Of a stretch of DNA of 64,000 nt, positions 46,057 to 57,865 are shown piece after piece. Position 1 is the stretch's first letter, and each line of letters opens with the position of its first letter. The position numbers and the translations under genes were made by a program. The notes beneath the pieces were generated by a model that saw only the letters and a list, made by a program, of their open reading frames with translations, ran no database searches and had not been told where the DNA came from. The stretch is from Lunularia cruciata (lineage: Eukaryota; Streptophyta; Marchantiopsida; Lunulariales; Lunulariaceae). The stretch is from the NCBI GenBank assembly GCA_948567375.1, contig OX419761.1:22296243-22360242 (forward strand), in the 5' to 3' direction.

Positions 46057-47560
46057 CTAGTCTACTCTATTTGTGCCCATATGCAACACCTGCAATTTGA
46101 CACGATGTCTTAAAAAACTTTCCAGAGGAATCACTTTTGTAAAAGCATCAGCAAGGTTGGGTTTACCGTCAATCTTGACTAGCTCAATCATTTTATCAGA
46201 CACAACCTGTCTGAGAAAATTATACCAGATGTTGATATGCTTCACTCTACTATCCATTACTTGATTCATAACTAGATGTAAAGCACTCTGGCTATCACAA
46301 TGAACATTCACAATATCATGAGTCAATCCCATCTATGTGATAAGCCTGTCCAACCAGATTGCTTCCTTCGCTGCTTTTGCTGTTGCTACATACTTGGCTT
46401 CCATAGTAGAATGAGCTACGCACTTCTGCAATGTATATCTCCAACTTATGCATCCACCTCCAAGTGTGAATACATACCCAGTCATAGATTTCCTCCCATC
46501 CAAATCTTGTCCATAGTAAGCATCTACATAGCCAATAAGTGATCTGGCATTGTAAGATTTAGCATTAAACACAAGGCCAAAATGCAACGTACCCTTGAGA
46601 TATCTGAGGATCCACTTCACAGCTTCCCATTGTATCCTCCCTGGATTTGACATGTATTTGCTAGTCTTGCCCATAGCTAGAGCAATGTCAGGCCTAGTGC
46701 AAATCATCAAAAACATGAGACTTCCCACTTCCTTGTCATAGGGGATCTTGGACATCAAACCTTTCTCCACAACATCTGTTGGACAAAGAGCTAATGAAAC
46801 CTTGAAGTGAGGAGCTAAAGGAGTACTCACAGACTTGCAATTCTCCATGTTAAACCTCACCATTAACTTTCTAGCATACTTTCCTTGAGTTGACCATAGC
46901 TTCCCATCCTCCAAGTTTCTTTGGTTCTCCATCTCCAAAATCCTCCTTTGCTATACCAAGATCTTTCATTCTAAACTTGGAACTCAAGAGAGCTTTGAGC
47001 TTACAACATCAGATCTATTCCTAGCTGCAATAAGCATATCATCCACATAGAGTACCAGAAAAATGAAGCCAAAGACTTCATAACTCACTTTTTTCATGTA
47101 TACACAGGGATCAAACACACTTTGTTTAAATCCTTGTGACCTCATGAAATCATCAAACTATTTGTTCCACTGTCTAGGGGCTTGCTTCAATCCATATAAG
47201 GATTTAGCAACCTATAAACTATATCCTCTTGCCTTTTCTTCACAAAGCCCATAGGCTGTCACATGAAGATCATCACATTTAAATTTCCATAGAGGAAAGC
47301 AATGACAACATCCATTTGATCTTAAATAAGACCAAAGAAAGTCACAAGTACACACAATAAGCAAATAGTGGCATACTTAGCAGCTAGAGAGTAGACCTCA
47401 TTATAATCCACACCTTTTTCTTGTGTGAAGCCCTTGGCTACCAACCTGGCGTTGTAGATCTTCTTTTCTCCATCAGTGGGGCTATCTTTTAGTTTGTAAA
47501 ACTACTTACTGTCCACCAGTTGTTGATATTTTGAAGCTTCACTAACTCCCAAGTCTTGTT
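46057..47560 (-). pseudogene. Copia reverse transcriptase and RNase H
   Basis: RT: LYVDDMLIAARNR (the YVDD catalytic box, about 47030-47065), then QGKYARKLMVRFNMENCK, ICTRPDIALAMGKTS, WILRYLKGTLHFGL. RNase H: GYVDAYYGQDLDGRKSMTGY, HSTMEAKYVATAKAAKEA, HCDSQSALHL and GKPNLADAFTK. Open stretches are 46333-46938 and 46057-46332, the break being a stop after LDRLIT. Family signatures are strong; the upstream RT is more damaged. Confidence 0.9.
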
Positions 47561-47775
47561 GTCAATCAACAATTGCATCTCTCTCTACATTGCTGCATTC
47601 CACTCAAGCTTGTCCATCAAAGCTAGAGCCTCATTGTATGAGGAAGGTTCCTCTTCTTCCAAGATCAAAGCAATACCATCATCATCAAGAGAAATATCCT
47701 CATCTCCTAATTGTGTTAAATCAGCCCATTTTCCAAATTGTTCAGGAGCACAAATAGAGCATCCAAATATCTTCC

Positions 47776-48992
47776 TTATTGATGACTATGCTTGATCTTC
47801 CTATGTTGACAAGTGTTGAGGTTCACCAATCTCCTTACGCCCTTGTAGTTCCTCAATTTGGGGAACTTGCTCCATTGTGGGAGCACCTTCTTATGACTCA
47901 TCATGAAAACCATCATAATTAATCTCCACCTCAACAATATTTTGAGGAGATTTTCTCCTATCAGTATGAGGAGCCAAATTTTTCTCCCCCTTGGTTGATG
48001 ATCTAGACTCATTAAACAAATGTTGAGGTCAGTAAACATCTATATTGACACTCAATTTACAAGTGAGGATATCCCACAACTTGTAACCCTTCACACCACT
48101 CTTGTAGCCAAGAAAAACACATTTCTTGGAAGTAAGATCTAGCTTAGATCTACTATCCTTGGGTATGAGAGGATATGCATTACATCCAAAGATTATCAAA
48201 AAATTGTAATTTGTAGGTCCTCCGTGCCTCATCTCAAACGGTGTCATGTATGAATTGCACTAGAAGGAGATTGATTTACTAAGTAAGCTGTAGTGTTGAT
48301 AGCTTCAGCCCAAAACACATGTGATAAACCTGATTGGCTCAACATACTCCTCATCTTCTCCAATAGTGTTTGATTGAGCCTCTCAGCAATACCATTCTAT
48401 TGTGGAATATATATTGTGATGAGATGGTGAGTTATCTCCTCTTGTTGCCAATACACCTCAAATTCTCTAGAAGTGTATTCCCTATCATTATCAAATTGCA
48501 AAAATCTACTTTCTTACCAGTCTGAGTCTCAGCTTGGGCTTTCCACTTCTTGAAAGTAACAAATACCTCAAAATTTAGATGTAGGAAATAAATCCATGCA
48601 AATCTTGAATAATCATCGATGAAAGATACATAGTGTAGTTTTCTAGAATGTGAAGGAGTAGGGGATGGGCCCCTACATCACTATGTATATAGTCAAGAAT
48701 TTCTTTGGAACTATGAATTCCAATGCCAAAAAAAGTCTAATGTTGCTTCTCTAATACACAATGCTCACAAAATTCTAAACTTCTAGATTGTAGTGTAGAA
48801 GAATAGAATAAATCCTTTCTTGCAAAGAATAGACATGATTTTCTCACTATATGACCTAGCCTTGAATGCCAGAAGTAGTCCATCATATCATGAGATCTAG
48901 TAGCATGAGCTTCTCCAAAAATAGTATTGCACTCTAGCACATAAAGATTCTTGTCCTTATTTCCCTTCAAGATGACTTTTCTTCTAGCCATG
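47776..48992 (-). pseudogene. Copia integrase and GAG-pre-integrase remnants
   Basis: The GAG-pre-integrase part reads VILKGNKDKNLYVLECN and FWHSRLGHI (48737-48987). The integrase core (48250-48730) is frame-broken. Its C-terminal part reads TPFEMRHGGPTNYNFLIIFG, KKCVFLGYKSGVKGYKLWD (48029-48247), typical of copia. The frame at 48992 continues directly at 55618 once the inserted element and its target duplication are removed. Confidence 0.82.
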
Positions 48993-49739
48993 TGTAATAT
49001 TCTGAGGACAAGAGAAGAGAGAAAACACAGATTGCACACTCAAACATTCGATGCCCCAAGGGAGCACCTTCTCTTTATTATATAGACAAAGAGGATCTCC
49101 TCCAAGGAAGCTCCACCATAGGATTAAGGACACAGATAGGTGACATGTCAGCAAGCTCCACCCTTGGATTACTTACTTGGATGGGTGACCTGTCTGGTCT
49201 AGGTCCTATCTGGTTGGTCAAACAAGCTTTGACTAGAGGGAATCTTTTAGGGAATCTTCCTGTAGGAATCTCAAAATCACGTGAGTAAGGTACTATTGGA
49301 AAGCTCTCAACGAGACAAAGCAGGGGGAGGAAAGGCCAGCCTATCTTTCATTTGGGCCGGGGGGGGGGGAATTTGCACATTTTTGAGGCCTAATTCAGCC
49401 GTTTAGGCCTCTGAAATTGCCTTCAAAGATTTCAGGCATATTTTGATTCATACTCTATTAGTAGAAGTCCTCTTTTGGTGATACCTCTTTTTGATCTGTT
49501 TAGTCCATCATGTGTAACATCCTTCCAGATGTTACCAAACCAATTCTCACCTTTAAATCATATGTTTAGCTATTGGTTCTGAGGTTCTCAAGTCTATTTT
49601 GGTTTCTGCTCTATTAGTAGAAGTACTCTTTTGGTGATACTGCTATCTGATCTATTTTGAACATCATGTATAACATCATTCTAGATGTTACCAAATCGAA
49701 TTTCACATCTAGATCATATGGCTAACCCTTGGTATTACA
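48993..49739 (-). repeat. Family-2 copy 2, 3' LTR
   Basis: Starts TGTAATATTC and ends GGTATTACA; G11 run at 49359-49369. The polypurine tract adjoins it at 49740-49755. Confidence 0.93.
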
Positions 49740-49789
49740 GATCTCCCTCCTTTTAAGATGCAACGTCCTTGTTGTGCAATTTTTGTCAA

Positions 49790-52594
49790 ATGCTTGCACC
49801 AACACCGGTGCATGTGCCAAATTGGCAGCGGGTTCCTAGGTTGCTTCATAGAGGGGGCAACCTTTCTATTGTACTAGATATTCCACCTGCGGATGGCAAG
49901 TACCACGCATGCATTTTTGGAGAATCCGCTCCACTTCATATTCCTTTGTGCCATCAATGATTGTCGGACAAGGTCGAATGTCTTGTGTGGAAGGACCTTG
50001 GCCTGATTGGGAAGCATATCTGCATAATAGGGAGACATGGAACACTGGATGGATCTTCATGTGTGGTGGTAGCTCAAGGTGATAGGCCACAGCGCCGATG
50101 CGACAAAGAATTGAGAAAGGCCCAATAAAACGAGGTTTGAGCTTACGAGATCCAACTAATGTGAGGATGGTTGTCGATAGCCACACTTGATCCCCAAAAT
50201 TGAACTCCATGTGCCTACGGTGTGCATCAGCATACTGCTTTTGTCGATTTTGCGCAATCTATAACCTGTGCTTGGCGCTCTCCACACCTTGTTGGATTCT
50301 AGAAACAAATGTGTTGACTGCATCAACCTTGGTAGTCATTGGAAGGATCTTCATCAAGCTAGAAGGTGTGAAGGGATGCTCACCATACATGAGGAAGAAC
50401 GGAGTGACCTGGGTGGAGGCATTCACTGAATTGTTGTAAGCGAATTCCACTAACGGTAGTAGGGTGTCCCACCTCTCTTGCTCTTCTAAGGTGAAGCCGC
50501 ATAACATGTCTTTAATGGTGCGATTAGCCCGCTCTGTTTGGCCATCTGTTTATGGGTGGTAAGCTGTAGACATGGCTAACTTGGTTTTGGAGAAACCAAA
50601 GAGTGTTTGCCAAAATAAACTGGTGAATTGGGTACCTCTATCGGTGATGAGTACTCTAGACAAGCTATGGTGAGCAAAGACTGCATCTAAGTATAATTGA
50701 GCTAGTTGTGGAGCGGTCACCTCCTTGGTGGTAGGGCATACATGAATCATTTTGCTGAGCCGGTCCACAAAGACCACAATGGAGTCAAACCCTGAGGTGA
50801 TCTTGGGTAATTCACAGATGAGATCCATACTCACTTGTTCCCAACGTTGGGTAGGAGTGGGGAGAGGTTGAAGGAGCCATGCAGGAGCTTGACTAGAAGC
50901 TTTGTTCTGTTGACAAAGTAGGCAGCTACGCACATAGTCCATCATGTTGTTGCTCATCTTGGGCCAATAGTAATGGCGCTTGACTGCCTCCAAGGTCTTG
51001 TCCACTCCAACATGAGCTGCAATGGCCGAGTCATGACATTCCGCTAGAATGGTGGTGTGTAATTCTGGGACATTTGGGATCCACAATCGGCCTTCCCGAA
51101 AGGTGAGTCCTTGGGTGCTGGTGACACCTTTGGACGATTGCGCTTCTACAATCTGTGGATCAGTTTTTGTAGCAGCTAGAATCTCTTGCGAGAATTTAGG
51201 GTTAATCTTAACCTCTGCCACCAAGTTGTTGGCCATTGGCATGCGGGTGAATGCATCTGCAAGTTGCTTCTTACCTTCCACGTAGGTGATTGTCATGTTG
51301 AAGCGTTGTTGCCACTTTGCCCACCAAATTTGGCGACGAGATAGATCCTTCTGTGTCTCAAGGTAGACTAGAGGTTTGTGGTCTGTCTCTACTACAAATG
51401 CCTTCTTGCCCAGGTAGTGCTTCCAATGCTTGGTTGCTAGAACGATGGCCAACTCTTCTTGTTCTGTAGTGTGGTATTTGCGCTCTGCTGGTAACAACTT
51501 TCGAGAGAAATATGCAATTGGATGCCATCCGTCATGCCACTCTTGTTGTAGGACTACTCCTATTGCTACGCTTGATGCATCTGTAGCTAATTTGATTGGA
51601 CGTTTTGGGCCATACCACTTCAAGATTGGTGCATGTAGCAAGGCGGCCTTCAATTCTTGAAAGGCCAACTCTTGTGCGGTTCCCCATGCCCACTTCTTCC
51701 CCTTGCCAAGTAGTGCCGTTAAAGGCTGTGCAACCTTAGAGAAGTCCTTGACAAATCTACGATAGAATCTCATCAACCCCAAGAAGCTCTTAAGTTGAGT
51801 CTGATCTTCTAGGGCATTCCATTTTTGAATGACCTCTATTGTATTTGTCAATACTTGAATGCTCTCTGCACTTATTCTATGCCCTAAGTAGTCTACTTCA
51901 GACTTGCCAAACTCACACTTTGAGATTTTGGTATACAACTTATTCTGTCTTAGAATTTGGAGGACCTCTCTAGATGTTGTTTGTGTTCTATCATCGTGCT
52001 ACTACATACTAAGATATCATCCAAGAAGACGATAATAGACTTATCCAAGTATGGAAAAAATATGTCATTCATTAGGCTCATGAAAGTGGCAGGCGCATTG
52101 GTGAGGCCAAAAGGCATCACAAGGTACTCAAAGTGGCCATACCTGGTTTGAAAGGCAGTTTTGTACACATCTTCCTCTGCAATTTGGATTTGATTGTAAC
52201 TGCTCCGCAAGTCCAGTTTGGTGAAGTATCTCGCTCCATGGAGTTGATCAAATAGGTCATCCATGCGAGGTAAGGGGTATTTATTCTTCATTGTTTGCTG
52301 ATTCAGACCCCAATAGTCAATGCACATGCGCATTGTACCATCCTTCTTCTTCACAAACAAGACAGTGGCCCCATATGGTGATATGCTAGGTTGGATGAAC
52401 CCTTTTTGTAGCATCTCCTCAATTTGAGTCTTACACTCCTCCAACTCATGAGGTGATAGGCGATATGGGGCCTTACAAGGAGGTGTCTTCCTCGGGAGTG
52501 TCTCTATTTTGTGATCTACTCGCCTTTTAGGTGGTAATCCTAAAGGTAGATCATTGGGAAAGACATCTTGAAACTCATCCACCACATCCTTCAA
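49790..52594 (-). pseudogene. Family-2 copy 2 pol: RT, RNase H, integrase, broken chromodomain
   Basis: [35 protein letters not shown] and [10 protein letters not shown] (51950-52594). A frame break follows near 51950 where one base is missing after KQHLE. RNase H and integrase run 50550-51938 ([43 protein letters not shown]). TAA at 50550-50552 precedes TDGQ; the next block is 50259-50546. The C-terminal chromodomain starts YEVERILQKCMRG but the W of the QWKGY box is TAG near 49873. Confidence 0.93.
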
Positions 52595-53259
52595 TTTCTC
52601 AAGAATTTGTCCAGCAAGTCGTGCACTCTAGACTTCTCTTATTAGACCCATAAAACATCTATCGGTCTTACAGACAATTGTCGTCCCTACGATATATAGA
52701 TGCAATTTCTGCCTGTGTGATTTTTCTTTAACCCCAATGATCGACCGTTGGTGGGTTCTCACTACTTTCTTCCTCCAATCCACCATTGGGTTGTACTGCT
52801 CTATCCATGGCATGCCTAAAATTACATCATAATGGGCTAACTATATCACTCGCCCCTCAATTGCTTCATAATATTCTCCTACAGAGAGAGTTACCTGTCT
52901 AGGTCATGATTCAATCCTCTCTGATTGCCCATTTGGTAACTTTACTTCTTCACTTCCATCTCTCTCTAGATCCATTCCCAAGCTTATTGCAACAGAGTGA
53001 GACAAGAAATTCTCTGTTGCTCCCGGATCTATTAAAACTCTCACTTGATTACCTTCTAGGATTCCATTCATGACAATCAATTGTGAGGTTGCCTTTTGGG
53101 ATCTTTGTGCATTATTCTTCTTCCTTCCCTCGCTTCTCTGCTTCCTTATTGAGCCAGTAAGGCCGCGAGGTACATTTACTGGCGATCTTCATTTTCCAAA
53201 GTGGTTTCCACCTCCTCCTCTTCAATATACCTCTCCATGTTGTTCAAAGATTGCCTGTA

Positions 53260-54290
53260 TGAAGGCCGAGGGCCTCTAGGGAAATGAGTGCAACAATTGG
53301 TAGATATGTGCCCAATACGGCCACAATTGTAACAATGGTGTTGTTCTCCTCGAGTCCCTTCTCCTCGTGGGACTCCATCTCTTTGTTTGCCTACCCGTCT
53401 CCGCTCTTTTTGAAGCGGCCGTGCTCCTCGATCCCGGAATCAAAGGTTGCCCAATTCCATTGGTATTGGTCCACCCATGTGTGGCATTTCTGCCCAATAA
53501 TGTTGAGGTGGAACTACTCCTTCACCTCCACCTAATGCTCCTGCTATTCTCTGCGCACAAGCAATAGCTTCAAATACCGTGCGAGGGTTTTGCACCATGA
53601 CTTCTTGGCAAATCCGCTCTTTCAACCCTCATTTGAAATTGTCAAGAGCCTTTGCTGGACTCATGTTGGTGATTGCGACTTGTAGATCTAGAAATGCCTC
53701 CACATACTCTTGTACGCTATTCTTCTATCTCGATCCCCATAGTCGGGTTTGAGCCATCTGCACAGAATCCACCAATTGGAAATTCTTTAGCAGTCCTTCT
53801 TGCATTGCTGTCCATGTGACCTCCCTTCTCTCTGCCAGCATGGATCATTCCCAAGCATCATACCATGTGAGGGCTTTATCGGTCAAGTACCCACATGCAA
53901 ACACGCCTGCAACATGCTCTGTAATCTCTGTTGAGAACAATCAAAAATATCAATTCATTCTCGAGATCTAATTTTCCACTACTCCCATCGTACGTTGCCC
54001 CTTGTAAGGCTCAATGTTGCAGGTCTTCTTCATCCGGAATAGCAATGTGGCTTCATCGTTGATAGGGTTCGTAGGCACATGTGCCTCTCCAAGTACTTTA
54101 GTCGTAGGTATTGGGTTTTGTGTTGGCTCTTCTTCTTGCATGGCTTGATCGTTCCTGAGGATATGCACTTGACTTTGTAATGTCTCCATGGTCATCTTAA
54201 TCTCTCAAAATTCATTCAACATCCCTTGCATTCCTTGCACCAGCTCTTGCAACTACGGATCCATGGTTCCTGCAACACCCAATTGCTAAC
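53260..54290 (-). pseudogene. Family-2 copy 2 gag
   Basis: The N-terminal part has LQSQVHILRNDQAMQEEEPT (53968-54195); the capsid-like region is broken by several stops. GPIPMELGNL is followed by an in-frame TGA (53440) and then the zinc knuckle CYNCGRIGHIS in the same frame, as in copy 1. Confidence 0.75.
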
Positions 54291-54297
54291 ATCTACT

Positions 54298-54726
54298 TCA
54301 ATACAGAGTTAATATAATCACTCTAGAAGGTGCACAAACTATTGGAACTACCATTGGGACCTCAAAAGCTATCACTCGTTGATAATACTCCTCACCAAAA
54401 TTCCTAACTACAAAAGCTCTAAACATCACTTTTGGCCTCACTACATAACGGATTTCTACTTGAGTGTTGAAAGGAGAGGATTTGGGACATTCATATCCAT
54501 ATTATCATAATAGAATATAGATCATCAAATCCCCCTCTTTGTCATATATCACCACAGGTAGAATCACCGGGTTTGGTGAGTTCATCACTTTGTCCATGAA
54601 TTCCGCACCAAAGTGATAAAATAGCGATACTCTCATCTGCTCACGTTGGATGTACATAACCTTGATGTGGAATGGGTTTGAGGATGGAAAGCTAGGTGCG
54701 GGAAATTGTCCCCCCGGTGCATCCAT
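54298..54726 (-). pseudogene. Family-2 copy 2 pre-gag ORF region
   Basis: The first frame (54505-54726) is open: MDAPGGQFPAPSFPSSNPF and YHFGAEFMDKVMNSPNPV. The second frame, still readable as EIRYVVRPK and NFGEEYYQRVIAFE, has lost one G in the run near 54472 relative to copy 1 and so no longer starts correctly. Confidence 0.45.
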
Positions 54727-54854
54727 CCCATCCGCTCTCTAAAGTCCTTCCTAATTCTAGCGATTACAGTATGTTCTCCACCTCAAATTACTCAATTTTA
54801 GTAGTTTGTGCTATTCCAAGAGATGTGATCCACTCTCTTGGACTAGAACACTTG

Positions 54855-54865
54855 CTTTGATACCA
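54855..54865 (-). other. Family-2 copy 2 primer binding site
   Basis: The minus strand reads TGGTATCAAAG, one mismatch to the initiator Met tRNA PBS. Confidence 0.8.
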
Positions 54866-54866
54866 T

Positions 54867-55612
54867 TGTAATATTCCAAGGACAAGAGAAGAGAGAAAAC
54901 ACAAATTGCACACTCAAACATTTGATGCCCCAAGGGAGCACCTTCTCTTTATTATATAGACAAAGAGGATCTCCTCCAAGGAAGCTCCACCATAGGATTA
55001 GGGACACAGATAGGTGACATGTCAGGAAGCTCCACCCTTGGATTACTTACTTGGATGGGTGACCTGTCTGGTCTAGGTCCTATCTGGTTGGTCAAACAAG
55101 CTTTGACCTGAGGGAATCTTTTAGGGAATCTTCCTATAGGAATCTCAAAATCACGTGAGTAAGGTACCGTTGGAAAGCTCTCAACAAGACAAAGCAGGGG
55201 GGAGGGAAGGCCAACCTTTCCTTTGCACCAAAGGGGGGGAGGCATCTGCACATTTTCGAGGCCTAATTCATCCGTTTAGGCCTCCAAAATTGCCTTCAAA
55301 GATTTTAGGCATATTTCGGTTCCTACTCTATTAGTAGAAGTCCTCTTTTGGTGATACCTCTTTCTGATCTGTTTAGTCCATCATGTGTAACATCCTTCCA
55401 GATGTTACCAAACCAATTCTCACCTTTAAATCATATGTCTAGCTATTGGTTCTGAGGTTCTCAAGTCTATTTTGGTTTCTGCCCTATTAATAGAAGTACT
55501 CTTTTGGTGATACTTCTATCTGATCTATTTTGAACATCATGTATAACATCATTCTAGATGTTACCAAACTGAATTTCACATCTAGATCATATGGCTAACC
55601 CTTGGTATTACA
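54867..55612 (-). repeat. Family-2 copy 2, 5' LTR
   Basis: 746 bp, TGTAATATTCC to GGTATTACA, followed by the CCATG target duplication. The G run is interrupted and only G7 long (55233-55239). Confidence 0.93.
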
Positions 55613-55617
55613 CCATG

Positions 55618-56880
55618 ACTTGAAGAACACCATCAACTACTTCCCATTGATGACCATTTATGTCTAACATGCCAAGAGATATCAAGTTCTTCCCCATGTT
55701 AGGGATATGCCTGCCATTAGTCAATGTGCACACAAGACCATCAAACATTTGAATTTTAATAGATCCAATGTCTACAATTCAACAATTCCCCATAAAAAAA
55801 CCATTTTATATTGAGTAAGAACTAAAGAACTCTATATGGTATGAGCAAGCACAATCTAGAATCCATTCATCTCTTCTTTGTTGAAATGAAGTGCAAAGGG
55901 CATATTGTTGGCATCATAGAGCATAATCGTCATCAAGCAAGTTGTCCTCTTCTTCTTGCTTGTTGTCTTTTGGCACATTTGCTGAAGAATGCATGATTGC
56001 CATGACAATCTCTCTTGAGGTGGCCAGCTTTGCCACACTTCTAATAGAGCACGGTCTTATGGTCTTACGGTCTTACGGTCTTAGGATCTCTCCCTAGACC
56101 AAGATCTTGTCTTAGATCTCTGCTTCCCACCATCTGTCAGCATCTTCCTTCCATGATTTACATTCAACACTATTCCCAAAGAGGTTGAGGATTGAGGATG
56201 TAACATTGTCTTTTGTTGAAGATCATATGTTAGCAAAGCACTCACCACCTCATTGTAGGTGATGGTCCTTCTATCACAATGTAGTAACACATGTGACAAG
56301 AATTGGTAGGACATTAGGAGGGAACTCAATAGGTAGAAAGCCTTTCTCTCATCACTCAGGTCCTCTCCAAGATTCTGCAAGTCCACAACAAGATCATTGA
56401 AGGCATCAATATATCTTTTATATTTGGTCCCATTGTCTTTTATCTTGAAGCTCATCAGCTTCAAGGATGTGTAGAGACAATTTGATAAATCTCTTTGATA
56501 GTACTTTTGTTGCAGCTCATCAAAAAGAGTTATGAAGTCCTTGCACTCACCCAACTACTTTATGACATGTGGCTATAGATGTAAAACTATTATGTGTACA
56601 ACTATCTCCTGCATGTCATTCCAATCATCCTCTAACACCAAATTGGTATTGGGTCTTAGCAATTTTCCAAAACCATTAGCCTTGAGCATAACTTTCACCT
56701 AATGCTCCCATAAGAGATAATCAAAGCATCCATCATATTTGGCAATGTCAAATTTGGCACCTCCCGTCTTCATGACTACCATCTCCAAACTTGCATCTCC
56801 AAGCTTGTCCTCAAATGTGATGCAATTGTGAAGATGGACCTCTTGTTGACACTGATGACCTGACTAACACTTCAATACCT
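55618..56880 (-). pseudogene. Copia gag and protease
   Basis: Gag begins near 56790 with GGAKFDIAKYDGCFDYLLWE, then EDDWNDMQEIVVHIIVLHL, and an open block 56081-56554 with ITLFDELQQKYYQRDLSN, KLMSFKIKDNGTKYKRYIDA and VVSALLTYDLQQK (UBN2-type copia Gag). A zinc-knuckle remnant is near 56000-56040. The protease active site reads WILDCACSYH where WILDSGCSYH is usual. LTNGRHIPNMGKNLISLGML follows, then the insertion site of family-2 copy 2. Confidence 0.85.
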
Positions 56881-57099
56881 TACAGGATCTTTCATGAATT
56901 CATGAAAGTAGCCATGACTTGCTCAAGAAGGAACTTCCTTCTATGAGCAACTTTCAAAAGTAAAGCTCAACTTATCTTGGAGTCAATGTGCTTTCAAAGC
57001 TCAATTAAAACTAGCTAAACATAAAAATGGCTTGGTATTGTAACTAAGCAATATACAAACTAGCTCAGCTCTTGTACACTTTACTATTGATTAGAGAAA

Positions 57100-57384
57100 A
57101 CAAAATCCTTTCCAATCCTAATGGACTGACAATTATGAATCTATTAAGTTACAAGAATGGTATACAATAAACCTACATGTAACATGAGCAGAATCAACAA
57201 ATCTGTCCAAAAGTAGGAGCATGCACGGCAAAGGAACAATAGCTTTGCACCTAAGAGTTCACTACTCACACAATCGTTCCAACCTAAGACAAGAAGATCT
57301 GAATTATGCTCAAACTCCATCGACCTGCTTCTTTGTTCCCTTCTTTGCATTCTCCTTCCAAGTAGCTCCTCTTTCCACATCTAG
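57100..57384. other. Unassigned sequence between copia gag leader and family-1 LTR
   Basis: Presumed copia leader or part of its 5' LTR, but it does not match the 3' LTR at 45640-45892 by eye and shows no initiator-tRNA PBS. No other feature recognised. Confidence 0.4.
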
Positions 57385-57542
57385 TGTAACAATATGGAGT
57401 TTAGCGACGTAGTTAGTAAAGCTAACAAAGTAGAGAATAAGCCAAATTAACCTAGAATATTCCAAAAGTATCTAGGAAGCTTCTTGGGAAGCTTCCCAAC
57501 TATCTAACTTGCACTCCAAGCAGGTAGTTTCTAGAAAGTAGC

Positions 57543-57555
57543 TTCTAGAAGCTTC
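57543..57555. promoter_or_regulatory. Heat-shock element motif in family-1 LTR
   Basis: TTCTAGAAGCTTC, the reverse-strand form of the conserved site, a perfect TTCnnGAAnnTTC about 145 nt upstream of the TATA box. Confidence 0.65.
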
Positions 57556-57697
57556 TAACTAACTTAGCTTGCATGCCAAGTAGGTGGCTTCTAGAAGGAA
57601 GCTTCTTGAGAAGCTTCCTAGTTAACTTGGCTTGCACTCTAAGAAAGCGGCTCAAGGAAGCTTCTTGAGAAACTTCTCAAAGGCCTTGTATGCTACC

Positions 57698-57706
57698 TAT
57701 AAATAC
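57698..57706 (+). promoter_or_regulatory. Family-1 LTR TATA box
   Basis: CTATAAATA at the place equivalent to 22920-22928 in copy 1. Confidence 0.6.
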
Positions 57707-57809
57707 CAAAGCCAAAGTCATGCTAGGCATTTGGAGTTTTCCCTCATTCAAGTGTCCCAATGTGAGTTTCCATTCTCCTATTTATCTTCTTGGTCTTGGT
57801 TTTTTACAT

Positions 57810-57820
57810 TGGTATCAGAG
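57810..57820 (+). other. Family-1 copy 3 primer binding site
   Basis: TGGTATCAGAG, a perfect initiator Met tRNA PBS. Confidence 0.92.
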
Positions 57821-57865
57821 TAGGAATGGGATGGATGGAATTAAAGGACCACCAAATCCACTTCT

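Larger units (their letters stand above)
48993..55612 (-). mobile_element. Family-2 chromodomain Ty3/gypsy retrotransposon, copy 2
   Basis: 6620 bp, LTRs at 48993-49739 and 54867-55612, minus orientation, with perfect target duplication CCATG (48988-48992 and 55613-55617). It is inserted in the copia element between protease and GAG-pre-integrase. Gene order is the same as copy 1. It carries the same TAA in integrase (50550-50552) and the same TGA in gag as copy 1, plus private lesions including a stop in the chromodomain. Confidence 0.96.
45600..57384 (-). mobile_element. Ty1/copia retrotransposon, split by family-2 copy 2
   Basis: Minus-orientation copia element. Order along transcription: gag (56880 to about 56050), protease (about 55860), then after the inserted element the GAG-pre-integrase region, integrase, RT and RNase H, polypurine tract and 3' LTR (outer part left of 45892). 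Integrase before RT is the copia order. The 5' LTR is not seen: sequence above about 57100 is not recognisable, and a family-1 LTR begins at 57385. The left LTR limit is approximate. Many stops make it inactive. Confidence 0.85.
57385..57808 (+). repeat. Family-1 copy 3, 5' LTR
   Basis: 424 bp, TGTAACAATAT to TTTTTACA. TATA box CTATAAATA at 57698-57706. GAAGCTTC-rich upstream region as in the other copies. Confidence 0.9.
57385..57865 (+). mobile_element. Family-1 Ty3/gypsy retrotransposon, copy 3 (plus strand), 5' end
   Basis: 5' LTR and start of an element in the opposite orientation to copies 1 and 2. After the PBS only about 45 bases remain before a family-2 LTR begins at 57866. The rest of the element is presumably beyond base 64000. 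Confidence 0.85.

Noticed and set aside
57385-57865. A solo LTR
   Set aside because: A perfect PBS and leader follow the LTR, so it is the 5' end of an element interrupted by another insertion.
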